A stretch of 27,924 nt of DNA from Gemmatimonadota bacterium. Its GTDB lineage: Bacteria; Gemmatimonadota; Gemmatimonadetes; Gemmatimonadales; GWC2-71-9. The DNA lies in the NCBI GenBank assembly GCA_025360265.1, contig JANYCP010000111.1, positions 1 to 27,924 on the forward strand. The letters are read 5' to 3'. The position numbers were made by a program, and so were the translations under genes. This document shows, piece after piece, positions 7,443 to 16,314 of this stretch. Numbering within the stretch: position 1 is the stretch's first letter; every line of letters begins with the position of its first letter. The notes under the pieces were generated by a model, which was not told the origin of the DNA, searched no databases, and saw only the letters and a list, made by a program, of their open reading frames with translations.

Positions 7443-10100
7443 CTAACGCGGGTTTCCGGATTTGTCGACTGCCGACTTCATCTGCGACACCCAGTTGGGA
7501 ATCACGCGGAAGTGGTTGCCGGTCACCTGCGCCGGGCCCTGGATATAGATGATGCCGCCGTCATGCGAGGGACGATTGGACCAGCCGGGCGTGTCGGAGA
7601 ATCGCGGATCACGGCCCCAGAGTGTTCCTGGCCCGAGCGGCTCCCCGGTGTCGGGATTGATGTGCACGATGAACCAGGAGACGCCGAGTCGGTAGAGCAC
7701 TTCGCTCGCCGAAAGCCAGATCGGTTCACTCCCCTCCGATGCGACCTGCCAACGACGACTTGGTGAGGGGAAGGACGTCACGACGACCCGGTTTCCTTCC
7801 AGCGTGGCATAGAGGATGAGTTTCCCGCTCGGTGACAGTGATGCGAAACGCGCGCCGGTCAGCACAGTATCCATCTTCGCCTGTCGCAGGCTCGGGTCGA
7901 ACCGGAACACATTGGACGCGATCCAGTCCTGCGCGATGGCGAGGTGATCGTCGTGGAAATCGGTCGCATCGAAAATGGTGCCCTTGTCGGTGCCGCTCAC
8001 GATGGTGTCGGGCCGCACTCCCGAACTCGGCGCGCCCAGGAGCAACGCATAGCGACTTCCTTCGCGCACTCCAATGAGGAGCTTGTCGCCCGTGGGATCC
8101 CAGAGCGGGTGCCGCAAATACTCACTGCGCAGCCAGGTAAGGTTCTGGCCGTTTCGCAGGTCGTACTGCCTGAGCTCGTTCTCGATCGGGCCTTGAACCA
8201 CCGCGGCCAGCCAGCGACCGTCGCGACTGAGGTCGTAGCGCTGAAAGTCAGCCGCTTCCATCGGCAAGGGTTGTGGCTGCTTACCCGGCAGTAACCGGAC
8301 GACTCGGCCGATCGCGGCGTCGACGCCGGGAGCGTACACCAGCGATCCGTTGGTTGCGAGATCGTACTGTCCTTCGCCAACCGCTTCGCGCCGCACGCCG
8401 GGTAGCAGAAGTACCGCTTTTCCGGCGGTGTGATTGGCCGGATCGTACTTCGCGGCCACGAGTGCGCCGTCCGCCGCGAGATAGATCAAGTATCGATCGT
8501 CCACCAGCTGAAACGCTGATCCCGCCACCACTTTTCCAGTCCTCCCGTCCGGCGCCGCAGCGCGAATCGTCCACTGTTCCCCGGATTCCGGATCGACCAC
8601 GACTCCAACGCGATTGAATGAGCAGAGCAATTGGTGCAGTGACTCGACCCAGACTCCGCCGAAACCGCAGCGCGTGATCGCCTTGGTACGGGGCGCGCCT
8701 CCCGCGGGATCGAGCCAACTCAGGCGGTTGCCATCGGCGTCGGAGGCGAGCAGTTGGCCAGTCGGTGTCCAGGCGAGCCACGAAGGTTGTTTCCCCTCGA
8801 ACAATCGGCGAGCGGATCCGCCGCCGATTGGTACGACCATTATTTGATCGCCGAGAAAAAACGCCACCCACTGTCCATCGGGGGAAATTCGTGGCGCGGT
8901 GCCCCCAACCGTGCCGGCGATCGAATGGGCGTCCGCGTTGCGCAGTGATCGATACCAGAGTGCGGTTGAATCTCCCTGTTTGGCGGCATACACCACGAAA
9001 TCGCCGGCGGCCGAAACAGAGATGTTGCGCATGGCCGTGCCGTAGGAAACGTTGAGCGTGCTGGCCGCGAAGGTGATGAGCGCACTATCCGGCACGACCG
9101 CGTCGTAGGAGGCCGGGCCGCCTCCGGCGGAGCCGCCTCCGCGCCGTCCGAGCAGCCAACCCCCGGCGATGCAGAACGCAGCGAGTGTGATCACCGCCAC
9201 GGCCATCGCGCGCCGGCGGTAGGCGTGGCCCTCCGTCGGCCGGATCGGGCGCGTGGCGCTTCGAATTGTTGCACCGCCGGCCAGCGCCGCCGCGAATTCC
9301 GCCGCTGTCGCGAAGCGATCCGCAGGCAGTTTCTCCAGAGCAGTCAGCACCGCATCTTCGACTGCTGGCGGAACGGTATCGCGAATGCGCGAGGGTGGCG
9401 CAGGTTTTTCGGTGACTACCTTGGCGACGATTGCCTGGGCGGTGCTCCCGGTGAACGGTGGATCGCCGACCAGCATTTCATAGAGCACACATCCCAGGGC
9501 GTACACGTCGCTACGTGCCGTAATCTCCCGCTCACCCATGGCCTGCTCGGGAGACATGTAGTGGGGCGTGCCGAGCGACATGCCAGTTTCGGTCATCCGC
9601 GTGCCGGCGGTACTGGCGGCGAGCGCGATGCCGAAGTCGGCAACGAGTGCGCTGCCATCGTGCAGCAGGATGTTTTCGGGCTTGATGTCGCGATGAATCA
9701 CGCCATGGCGATTGGCGTAGTCGAGCGCGCCGGCGACCTCGGTGGCGATGCGCACGGCGTCGGCAATCGGCAACTGCTTGTCGCGCGTCAGTCGATCGCG
9801 CAGCGATTCGCCATCGACGAACGGCATGGCGTACCAGAGGAAACTGTCGGAGTTACCGGAGTCGATCAGGCCGAGTATGTGCGGGTGCTGCAAGTTGGCG
9901 GTGGTCTTGATCTCCTTGAGGAACCGCTCGGCGCCAATCACCGCGGCGAGTTCGGGGCGAAGCACCTTGATCGCCACCTTGCGATCGTGCCTGAGGTCTT
10001 CGGCGAGATAAACCGTGGCCATGCCGCCAGCGCCAAGTTCGCGCTCGATGCGGTAACGGTCGGACAGGGCTGTGGTGAGGCGTTGCAGTGCCGGTTCCAA
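7443..10100 (-). CDS. K6: membrane Ser/Thr kinase with TolB-like propeller
   Basis: This is an 885-aa PknB-type kinase. The Gly-rich loop is GAGGMATVY (23-31), the catalytic Lys is 45 in VAIK, the catalytic loop is HRDIKPEN (136-143), and DFG is at 155-157. The activation segment ends GTPHYMSPEQ. One helix (about 299-318) separates it from an extracytoplasmic PD40-type propeller (about 340-870), ending with an FRVIPNW motif. The start is TTG 10100, preceded by GGAG that overlaps the upstream TAG. Unlike K2, K3 and K5 it has no N-terminal leader, and a leader-like relic lies beyond the nucleotidyltransferase pair. K6 most resembles K2 in the hinge region (LIDSGxxDxxLWY) and in GEREITARSDVYALGC. 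Confidence 0.95.
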   Translation of the reverse strand: MEPALQRLTTALSDRYRIERELGAGGMATVYLAEDLRHDRKVAIKVLRPELAAVIGAERFLKEIKTTANLQHPHILGLIDSGNSDSFLWYAMPFVDGESLRDRLTRDKQLPIADAVRIATEVAGALDYANRHGVIHRDIKPENILLHDGSALVADFGIALAASTAGTRMTETGMSLGTPHYMSPEQAMGEREITARSDVYALGCVLYEMLVGDPPFTGSTAQAIVAKVVTEKPAPPSRIRDTVPPAVEDAVLTALEKLPADRFATAAEFAAALAGGATIRSATRPIRPTEGHAYRRRAMAVAVITLAAFCIAGGWLLGRRGGGSAGGGPASYDAVVPDSALITFAASTLNVSYGTAMRNISVSAAGDFVVYAAKQGDSTALWYRSLRNADAHSIAGTVGGTAPRISPDGQWVAFFLGDQIMVVPIGGGSARRLFEGKQPSWLAWTPTGQLLASDADGNRLSWLDPAGGAPRTKAITRCGFGGVWVESLHQLLCSFNRVGVVVDPESGEQWTIRAAAPDGRTGKVVAGSAFQLVDDRYLIYLAADGALVAAKYDPANHTAGKAVLLLPGVRREAVGEGQYDLATNGSLVYAPGVDAAIGRVVRLLPGKQPQPLPMEAADFQRYDLSRDGRWLAAVVQGPIENELRQYDLRNGQNLTWLRSEYLRHPLWDPTGDKLLIGVREGSRYALLLGAPSSGVRPDTIVSGTDKGTIFDATDFHDDHLAIAQDWIASNVFRFDPSLRQAKMDTVLTGARFASLSPSGKLILYATLEGNRVVVTSFPSPSRRWQVASEGSEPIWLSASEVLYRLGVSWFIVHINPDTGEPLGPGTLWGRDPRFSDTPGWSNRPSHDGGIIYIQGPAQVTGNHFRVIPNWVSQMKSAVDKSGNPR

Positions 10101-10109
10101 ATCGGTCTC

Positions 10110-10679
10110 CTACGTCTCTTGATATGCCCGGGCGAGCTGCCACTCGCGTTCAACATCGAGCCGGGCAGCCCATCGTTCGAACTCGGGTCGATCCAGCAGA
10201 TTGCCACTGATGCGCAGCATTTGATGGATGTCGCGAAGATGCCGATCCGATCGGCCGATCTGATAGTAGCGCAACTTGTTCAAGATCACTGATTCGATTG
10301 GCGCGAGGAATACCTCGTCCTCGTCAACCCGCCGCACGGCGCGGTGCTCGAATGCCCAGGCGTTGAGGGCGTCATCGCCGGCAAGGTAGATGTCTGCCCG
10401 CATGGTCGTGTCGTGATGAATGACATTGAAATGGCCTGACGCTGGCCGGCTGCTCTCTTCCTCGATCACCTCAACGGGTGGAACGTAGAAGGCCGTCGGC
10501 GGCCACGCGGCCGCAAATCGCGCGGCGTCTGCCGGCTTGAGGGCGATGACCAGGTCGATGTCGCGGGTGAACCGAGGTTCGCCGTAGATCACGGACGCGA
10601 CGCCACCGGACACCATGTACGGAATGCGAAGCTGGTTGAGTGGCCGCACGAAGAGCGAGATGAGGCTCGAATCGCTCAT
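10110..10679 (-). CDS. nucleotidyltransferase, AbiEii/MNT-like
   Basis: This is a 189-aa minimal nucleotidyltransferase-fold protein. The glycine motif is SGGVAS (24-29), the paired metal-binding Asp residues are in TRDID (40 and 42), and a third acidic residue is Asp 96 in MRADIY. A downstream helical segment, LNKLRYYQIGRSDRHLRDI, is typical of AbiEii-type proteins. Such enzymes transfer NMP groups to RNA or protein and often act as toxins or defence components with a small partner. ATG 10679 overlaps the partner stop as ATGA, and its own TAG overlaps the K6 ribosome-binding site. It is out of place between two kinases and looks like an insertion. Target and partner function are inferred. 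Confidence 0.8.
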   Translation of the reverse strand: MSDSSLISLFVRPLNQLRIPYMVSGGVASVIYGEPRFTRDIDLVIALKPADAARFAAAWPPTAFYVPPVEVIEEESSRPASGHFNVIHHDTTMRADIYLAGDDALNAWAFEHRAVRRVDEDEVFLAPIESVILNKLRYYQIGRSDRHLRDIHQMLRISGNLLDRPEFERWAARLDVEREWQLARAYQET

Positions 10680-10915
10680 CACTCGTTGTGGTTGAAGATT
10701 TCCCGCACCTTCGCTTCGACGTCGTCTGGCGAAAGCTCTGGATGCTGTGCCGTCACGCCGGCCCGCTTGAGTGACCATGCCTGGCGCCAGAGCGACTGCA
10801 TCACCGCCACTTTCTCGGAGGCGGTGAGCGCACGGAGACGCGCCAGTTCACGGTCGAGCACGGGTGCCATGCTGAAAGATACCGCGGGCGCTGCGGCGCG
10901 GCGATCATGGTTCAT
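10679..10915 (-). CDS. small helical partner of the nucleotidyltransferase
   Basis: This product of about 78 aa contains LDRELARLRALTASEKVAVM and a C-terminal DDVEAKVREIFNHNE, a helical pattern seen in small proteins encoded next to AbiEii-like nucleotidyltransferases. A partner or antitoxin role is inferred from the ATGA overlap and size, not shown. No DNA-binding motif is evident. The start is uncertain: ATG 10915 (chosen), GTG 10936, or ATG 10870 directly before the conserved part (MAPVLDREL). The region 10914-10931 upstream is a relic of a kinase leader, so the extra N-terminal residues may be translated relic rather than original protein. Confidence 0.6.
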   Translation of the reverse strand: MNHDRRAAAPAVSFSMAPVLDRELARLRALTASEKVAVMQSLWRQAWSLKRAGVTAQHPELSPDDVEAKVREIFNHNE

Positions 10916-10940
10916 CAGGCGCTGACCTTGAATCACTCAT
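10905..10940 (-). pseudogene. relic of a kinase N-terminal leader
   Basis: Overlapping the K5 stop (ATGA) is a frame reading MSDSRSAPDEP and then stop. The K2 protein begins MSNESRSAPDPSQPL, also overlapping its upstream kinase stop. At DNA level, 18 bases (atcaggcgctgaccttga on the plus strand) are identical at 10914-10931 and 21706-21723. Both kinases just upstream end in Lys-Pro-stop. The simplest reading is that a kinase like K2 once started here and that the nucleotidyltransferase pair now separates this leader from K6. Confidence 0.65.
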
Positions 10941-13609
10941 GGCTTTCGAATCTCCATCACCCAGATGTCGCTCTGGCGATCCTCGCTCGAGAAGAACAGG
11001 CGCCCGTCGCCTACGGCAAAGTCGCTGCGGTAATTCGGATGCAGTACCGGGTCGAAGCGCACCAGAAGTCGCGGTGGGCCGCCCGCCGGCGAAACGGCAT
11101 AGATCTCGGCGGTACCATGCGAATCGTGGGTGTGGAAATAGATCATCCCGTCCTTGGCCCACGTGGGCCATTGCGCAGGCGGTGTCCCGCTCTTGAGCGT
11201 ATCCATCACGACGCGCGGGGCACCCGAATCGGCCGGAATGATCTCGATATTTCCGCCGATGATATTGGTGATGAACGCGATCGATCGGCCATCGGGAGAC
11301 CACTGCGGCAAGAAGCCATAGGCGCTCAGTCGCCGGGGTTCGCCCCATCCGCCGGTGCCATTGCGACGCACGGTCCAGACTCCAGAACTGACGATGTCGG
11401 TGAAGGTGAGAGCCTTGCCATCGGGCGACCAGTTCGCCAGGGCTTCCTGCGCCGGTGAATGGGTCACCTGTCGTACCTCGCCACCATCAAGTCGCAAGAC
11501 ATAGATCTCACGAGAGCCGCCCGATCGCCATGAATGGAACGCGACCTCCTTGCCATCCGGCGAAACCGCCGGAGCAAAATCGTCGGCGGGATCGTTGGTC
11601 AGCTGCGCGGATTCTCCGCCGCCCAGTGGGACGCGGAAGATGTCGGAGTTTCCGGTGAGATTCGAATCGTGTAGCAGCCACTTGCCGTCGGGCGAGACCG
11701 CGATCACCTCGATCGCTTCATTTGCGTTTGTGACGCGCGTGGCGCCATTGGAGCTCACGGGTGGATGTTGGGGAATCGGCAACGCCCAGATACTGGACTG
11801 CGAGGCATAGAGTGAATAGGCCAGGCGTTCGCCGGTCGTCGACAGCGATATCGTGTGGGGGTTGAGGCCCGTGGTGAGCCGGACCGGTTGGCCGCTGGCA
11901 TGACCGGCGTTCGTGATCGCCACGCCGTAGATGTCCCGTGGTCCATCGCGATCCGACACGAAGTAGAGCCAGTGGCCGTCCGTCGACCACGCCGGGCTTT
12001 GATTGAGCGAAAGCGAATCGGTCACGGTGGCCAACGCGCCGTCACGCACGCGACAGACCACGATCCGGCTTGGTGATTTGTTGCCAAAGGTGACCAGATA
12101 TGCCGCGGTGAAAATTGCATTGCCGGACGAACAGGCGAGAAGGGATCCCTCCGGCGACCAGGCGCAGCGGCCCGGGTCGGCAATGCGTGCGAGCATCCTC
12201 GGCGCGGCGTTTGGCGATTGAAGGAACAGTGTGTCGGCACGGGTGAAGGCCAGTTGTTTGCCGTCCGGCGACCACGTGGCGGAGGTGATCGGCACTCCGG
12301 GTGAACCTGGCGATTCAGGTCGTGCTGGCCCACCGCCGGCCGGCGCACTGAATACGCCACCACGTGACAGAAAGAGGATGCGTGTGCCGTCCGGTGACCA
12401 TTGTGGGTCGGTCTCCGCAGCTGTTGTATCACCAGTGAGCGCCACGGCACGCCCTTCGCCAACCGGTCGCACCATGACATGCATGCCGAGAATCTGTCCG
12501 GTGGCGTATGCGACGAACTTGCCATCCGGCGAGATCGCTGGCGTCACTTCGAGTCCGCGGTCCCAGGTGACGTGAAGCGTGCGGCCGAACGCCAATGGCA
12601 CGCCGCTACGTCCACCGAGCAATCGGCCGCCAAGCAGGAACGCGGCGGCGACAGCGATAGCAAGCAGGGAGAGACGAGAGAGGAGAGACGAGAGACGTGG
12701 TGCCGCTGGCCTTGTCTCTCGTTTCTTGTTTCTCATCTCTCCCTGCAGTGCTGCGGCGAACTCCGCGGCGCTGCGGAACCTGTCCGCCGGAGTCTTTTGC
12801 AATGCAGTGCGGATGGCATCGTCGACAGCATCTGGCGTGGCGTGGCGCTTGCTCTTGGCTGAGGGCGCCGGTTCGGTGACCACCTTCGCCACGATCGCCT
12901 GGGCGGTGGGGCCGGTAAATGGCGGTTCGCCAGCCAGCATCTCATACGTGACGCAGCCGAGGGCATAGATGTCGGTGCGCGCATCGAGCTCGCGCTCGCC
13001 CATCGCCTGTTCGGGGCTCATGTACGTGGGCGTGCCGAGCGACATGCCGGTTTCCGTCATCCGACCGCCACCGGTCTTGGCGGCGGCGAGCGCGATGCCG
13101 AAGTCGGCGACGAGGGCGTGGCCGCCCTGCAGCAGGATATTCTCCGGCTTGATGTCGCGATGAATGACACCGTGCTCGTGCGCATACTGCAGAGCATCGG
13201 CGACCTCGCGTGCGACGCGCAGCGACTCGTCCACCGGCAACTGCTTCTCACGGGTGAGCTTGTCGCGCAATGATTCACCATCGACGAACGGCATCACATA
13301 GAACACGGTGCCATCGACGGTGCCCGAATCGAACAACGAAAGAATGTGCGGATGTTGCAGGTTGGCCGTCGTCTTGATCTCGGCGAGAAACCGCTCCGCG
13401 CCGATCACCGCGGCGAGTTCCGGGCGCAGCACCTTGATCGCGACACGGCGATCGTGCTTAAGGTCTTGCGCGAGGTAGACCATGGCCATGCCACCGGCGC
13501 CGAGTTCGCGCTCGATGGTGTAGCGGTCGGACAGCGCGTCGGAGAGCCGCCGAGCCGCGGCTTCAGCCGCGAACCTTGATTCCCCCGCCGGCCTTATTTC
13601 CTCTGTCAC
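10937..13609 (-). CDS. K5: membrane Ser/Thr kinase with TolB-like propeller
   Basis: This 890-aa kinase has Gly loop GAGGMAMVY, catalytic Lys 59, HRDIKPEN at 150-157 and DFG at 169-171. An unusual linker (about 289-316) is encoded by a palindromic purine/pyrimidine element and leads into the helix at about 313-332. The propeller is the most canonical TolB/PD40 one in the set, with many SPDG blades (ISPDGKFVAYAT, WSPDGTRILFLS, WSPDGKQLAFTR, VSPDGKEVAFHS, WSPDGRSIAFIT). It ends RQSDIWVMEIRKP, like K1. GTG 13609 overlaps the K4 stop (GTGA) and has GGGAGG upstream. The N-terminal leader contains GESRFA, matching NESRSA of K2. It pairs with K1 by hinge (FDSGTVDGTVFYVMPF) and C-terminus. Confidence 0.95.
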   Translation of the reverse strand: MTEEIRPAGESRFAAEAAARRLSDALSDRYTIERELGAGGMAMVYLAQDLKHDRRVAIKVLRPELAAVIGAERFLAEIKTTANLQHPHILSLFDSGTVDGTVFYVMPFVDGESLRDKLTREKQLPVDESLRVAREVADALQYAHEHGVIHRDIKPENILLQGGHALVADFGIALAAAKTGGGRMTETGMSLGTPTYMSPEQAMGERELDARTDIYALGCVTYEMLAGEPPFTGPTAQAIVAKVVTEPAPSAKSKRHATPDAVDDAIRTALQKTPADRFRSAAEFAAALQGEMRNKKRETRPAAPRLSSLLSRLSLLAIAVAAAFLLGGRLLGGRSGVPLAFGRTLHVTWDRGLEVTPAISPDGKFVAYATGQILGMHVMVRPVGEGRAVALTGDTTAAETDPQWSPDGTRILFLSRGGVFSAPAGGGPARPESPGSPGVPITSATWSPDGKQLAFTRADTLFLQSPNAAPRMLARIADPGRCAWSPEGSLLACSSGNAIFTAAYLVTFGNKSPSRIVVCRVRDGALATVTDSLSLNQSPAWSTDGHWLYFVSDRDGPRDIYGVAITNAGHASGQPVRLTTGLNPHTISLSTTGERLAYSLYASQSSIWALPIPQHPPVSSNGATRVTNANEAIEVIAVSPDGKWLLHDSNLTGNSDIFRVPLGGGESAQLTNDPADDFAPAVSPDGKEVAFHSWRSGGSREIYVLRLDGGEVRQVTHSPAQEALANWSPDGKALTFTDIVSSGVWTVRRNGTGGWGEPRRLSAYGFLPQWSPDGRSIAFITNIIGGNIEIIPADSGAPRVVMDTLKSGTPPAQWPTWAKDGMIYFHTHDSHGTAEIYAVSPAGGPPRLLVRFDPVLHPNYRSDFAVGDGRLFFSSEDRQSDIWVMEIRKP
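12664..12746. repeat. palindromic GAGACGA element inside K5
   Basis: Arms of 33 bases at 12664-12696 and 12714-12746 are inverted copies, with 28 of 33 positions pairing by my count and a 17-base loop. They are built from GAGACGAGA-type units. On the K5 mRNA the first arm encodes basic residues (EMRNKKRETR) and the second encodes Ser/Leu residues (RLSSLLSRLS) that enter the membrane helix. The second arm matches the element in K2 at 29 of 30 bases, but is read in a different frame. Confidence 0.8.
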
Positions 13610-16314
13610 TTCCCGCCTCCCTTCGCGCCAACCAATGCTCGCAATTCAGGAAACCAGTTCACCACCAGATGAATGTTGCCGGGGGGCGACATGGTTCGAA
13701 TGGAGTTGGGAATAATGAGACGCGAACCGTCCGCGGTGATGTCATACCCTCGCATTGGGGTAGCGGTAACGATGCTGTGGGTGAACAATTCGCGCGGGAT
13801 CCCCGGCTTGAATTCCGGACCAGCGGGAACGTCCACCATCATCACCTGCTGTATCTGTTGGTCGCTGTCGATCTGGTGGAAATAGATCAGCGCTCGCCCA
13901 CCTTTTGTCCATGCCGGCGAGTTGCCGCCCCCGTTGGAGATCTTCCACTTCCCCTCGAGGGTCGGCCAGGACTGTACAAACAGATCAGACGACTTCGAGC
14001 CCGCTTCCTGACTACTGTAGGCAAGCCACCGGCCGTCAGGTGAAAGCGTCGGGAAACGCATGTCCAATGGCAAGCCGGTGATCTCTCGCACTGACCCATC
14101 ACTGAGCTTGACGGCCTCCAGACGGTAGCGAGGACTGGAGCCGATCAACGATATCAGCTCTGATCCATCGATAGACCAGAATGCCGGTGAGCCATGAATC
14201 ACTGTTTTCCCTGCGATCGGCTCAGCTGGGCGGCTCCCGTCGGCCATGCTCCATACTGAGGAAATCGAGTCCCCCACTGTGCCCCGATGCAGAATCCGCC
14301 TGCCGTCCTGGGACCAGAGAATGGTGGGTCCGGTGCTCACCGGCAGGCTACGGCTTGTTTGTCTGGCAAGGTCGAAGATCGTGACTTTGGGCGGTCGAGT
14401 GAAATTGTAGGTCGCGAGTTTTGATTCATCTGGGGAAAGCCGTGCCGCGTAATACGGGGCCTCCCCAAGCGCGGTGATCGGCGTCTCATGCCCCTGTCGA
14501 TCGAACCATGAGAACGTGGTGCGGCGATCCGGCCCAATTCCGCCAGTCAACCAGGCAATGAGGCCTGTCGGTGAAATGGCGACCTGCATGGCACCGCTCC
14601 TGAGAGCCGAATTCGCGCCGTTGAGGGCCTGCATGACGTCGCCAAGAACCACAACGGGCACACTTCCAACCGACAGGGTGGCTGGATCAAAAGATGCCAC
14701 GAGCATGGTACCGTTGCGGCCGAACACCAGGTGCCCGGTCGGAATCAGGCGCGCGTCCGCCGCGTCCTCGACAAGAACTTTCCGATGGCCTTCGCTGAGC
14801 GAGTAGGCTTCGATTCTCGAGCTATCGGGGCCAAGGCTTTGCGTGTAGATAATTGCCTTGCCCCCTGGCACGAACTGCGGCAAAGTTCCATCTATGGTGT
14901 TTTTTAGCGTATCAGGTGGGTGCAGTCCAGTCACCGAGAAAAGGATCAGTCCGACATTCTGTACACCCACCACAATCTGATCGCCGTTCCAGCTGGCTCC
15001 GGAGATCCGATCGACAGTCGCGATGTCGTTTGACGGACCACCGCCTATCGCCACACTTCGCAAATGGTTAGGAACCCAGAAACCGATCGCCTCGCCGTTG
15101 GGAGAAAAGAAGGGTGACTCGGCGCCCTCTGTACCGGCGATTGGAGTCGACAACTCCCCGGACAAAGGGCGCAGAAAGAGCAGGTGCTTCCCATCACGAA
15201 TTCCAGCATAGACCAGTGACTTCCCGTCAGGAGAAAAGACGATGGCGGTGCGCGACGGCCGGTCAGAGTTGCGCAGGCTATCGCCACCCCCCCCGCCGAT
15301 ACGATCACCTGGTGGCAGCAACAGTTGCAGGTGCATCGCCACGGCAGGTGCCGACGACACTGGATGCAAGAGCTTCCACGCCAATGCAGCGAAGAGTATC
15401 AAAGCGAGCGCTGCGACCGTGATGAAGGCCGATTTCGGCACGTTGTTGCTTGATACAGCAGATGATGCCCCGGTGCCAGTGGTCACGAATGCAGTATTTG
15501 CCAGCGCGTCGCTGAACGCCTTCGCGGTATCGAAGCGATCCGCCGGCAACTTCTCGAGCGCCTTCGTAAGCGCTGCCGCGACGTTCCCTGGCACGCTCTT
15601 CCGGAGGGTCGTGACTGGCTGCGTCGGCTCGGCGATAATCTTCATGATGATCTGCTGTGCCGATCCGCCAAGATGCGGCGGCTGCCCGGCAAGCATTTCG
15701 TACAGCATGGCGCCGAGCGAGTAGATGTCGGAGCGACCGGTGATCTCCTTGTCGGCCGTGGCCTGTTCGGGCGACATGTAGTGCGGCGTACCGAGCGAGA
15801 GGCCGGTCTCGGTCATTCGTCCACCGGCGGCGGCGCTCACGGCGAGCGCGATGCCGAAGTCCATCACCATCGGGCGCCCGTCGTGCAGCATGATGTTTTC
15901 GGGCTTGATGTCGCGATGAATCACGCCGTGGCGATGGGCATAGTCGAGTGCGTCAGCGATCTCGCGGGCGATGCGTACCGCCTCGTCGACGCCGAATTGT
16001 GTTTCGCGATTGAGCTTGGAGCGGAGCGTTTCACCTTCGACGAATGGCATTACATAGAAGAGCTGGTGGTCGGCGGTACCTGAATCGAAGAGCGGCAAGA
16101 TATGCGGATGCTGCAGCGCCGCCGTTGTCTTGATCTCGACGACAAATCGTTCGGCGCCGAGCACAGCCGCCAACTCGGGCTTCAGGACCTTGATGGCGAC
16201 CTTGCGGTCATGCTTGATATCGTGCGCGAGATACACCGTGGCCATCCCGCCAGCACCGAGTTCGCGCTCGATGGTGTAGCGATCGGCGAGCGCGGTCGTA
16301 AGGCGTTCGTTCAT
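13606..16314 (-). CDS. K4: divergent membrane Ser/Thr kinase with propeller
   Basis: This 902-aa kinase is the outlier of the set. Catalytic elements are intact: Lys 42 in VAIK, HRDIKPEN at 133-140, DFG at 152-154. Many positions fixed in the other five differ, however: LKPELAAVLGAERFVVE, MVMDFG, SPEQATADKEITGRSD, and a PPHLGGSAQQIIMKIIAEP segment. It has no N-terminal leader and starts MNERLTTALADRY. The helix is at about 296-316. A run of eight G follows it in the coding strand. The propeller carries PD40 blades (FSPDGKSLVYAG, LSPDGRWLAYSS) and no cysteine that I could find, and ends LVVNWFPEL. ATG 16314 overlaps the K3 stop (ATGA), with GGGGA just upstream. It may have a separate origin from the other copies. 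Confidence 0.95.
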   Translation of the reverse strand: MNERLTTALADRYTIERELGAGGMATVYLAHDIKHDRKVAIKVLKPELAAVLGAERFVVEIKTTAALQHPHILPLFDSGTADHQLFYVMPFVEGETLRSKLNRETQFGVDEAVRIAREIADALDYAHRHGVIHRDIKPENIMLHDGRPMVMDFGIALAVSAAAGGRMTETGLSLGTPHYMSPEQATADKEITGRSDIYSLGAMLYEMLAGQPPHLGGSAQQIIMKIIAEPTQPVTTLRKSVPGNVAAALTKALEKLPADRFDTAKAFSDALANTAFVTTGTGASSAVSSNNVPKSAFITVAALALILFAALAWKLLHPVSSAPAVAMHLQLLLPPGDRIGGGGGDSLRNSDRPSRTAIVFSPDGKSLVYAGIRDGKHLLFLRPLSGELSTPIAGTEGAESPFFSPNGEAIGFWVPNHLRSVAIGGGPSNDIATVDRISGASWNGDQIVVGVQNVGLILFSVTGLHPPDTLKNTIDGTLPQFVPGGKAIIYTQSLGPDSSRIEAYSLSEGHRKVLVEDAADARLIPTGHLVFGRNGTMLVASFDPATLSVGSVPVVVLGDVMQALNGANSALRSGAMQVAISPTGLIAWLTGGIGPDRRTTFSWFDRQGHETPITALGEAPYYAARLSPDESKLATYNFTRPPKVTIFDLARQTSRSLPVSTGPTILWSQDGRRILHRGTVGDSISSVWSMADGSRPAEPIAGKTVIHGSPAFWSIDGSELISLIGSSPRYRLEAVKLSDGSVREITGLPLDMRFPTLSPDGRWLAYSSQEAGSKSSDLFVQSWPTLEGKWKISNGGGNSPAWTKGGRALIYFHQIDSDQQIQQVMMVDVPAGPEFKPGIPRELFTHSIVTATPMRGYDITADGSRLIIPNSIRTMSPPGNIHLVVNWFPELRALVGAKGGGK
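15287..15294. repeat. run of eight C/G in K4
   Basis: Eight consecutive C on the plus strand give eight G in the K4 coding strand. The run encodes part of IGGGGGDSL at about residue 340, just after the membrane helix and before the first propeller blade. Single-base slippage here would stop translation soon after the helix and leave a kinase without its sensor. The run is visible; slippage is inference. Confidence 0.8.

Noticed and set aside
9225..10292. A 355-codon plus-strand frame opposite K6 and the nucleotidyltransferase
   Set aside because: It spans two well-supported minus-strand genes and has no motif of its own.
12664..12746. Intrinsic terminator made by the K5 palindrome
   Set aside because: The stem lies inside the coding sequence, has no T run after it, and the reading frame continues through a normal membrane helix and propeller.
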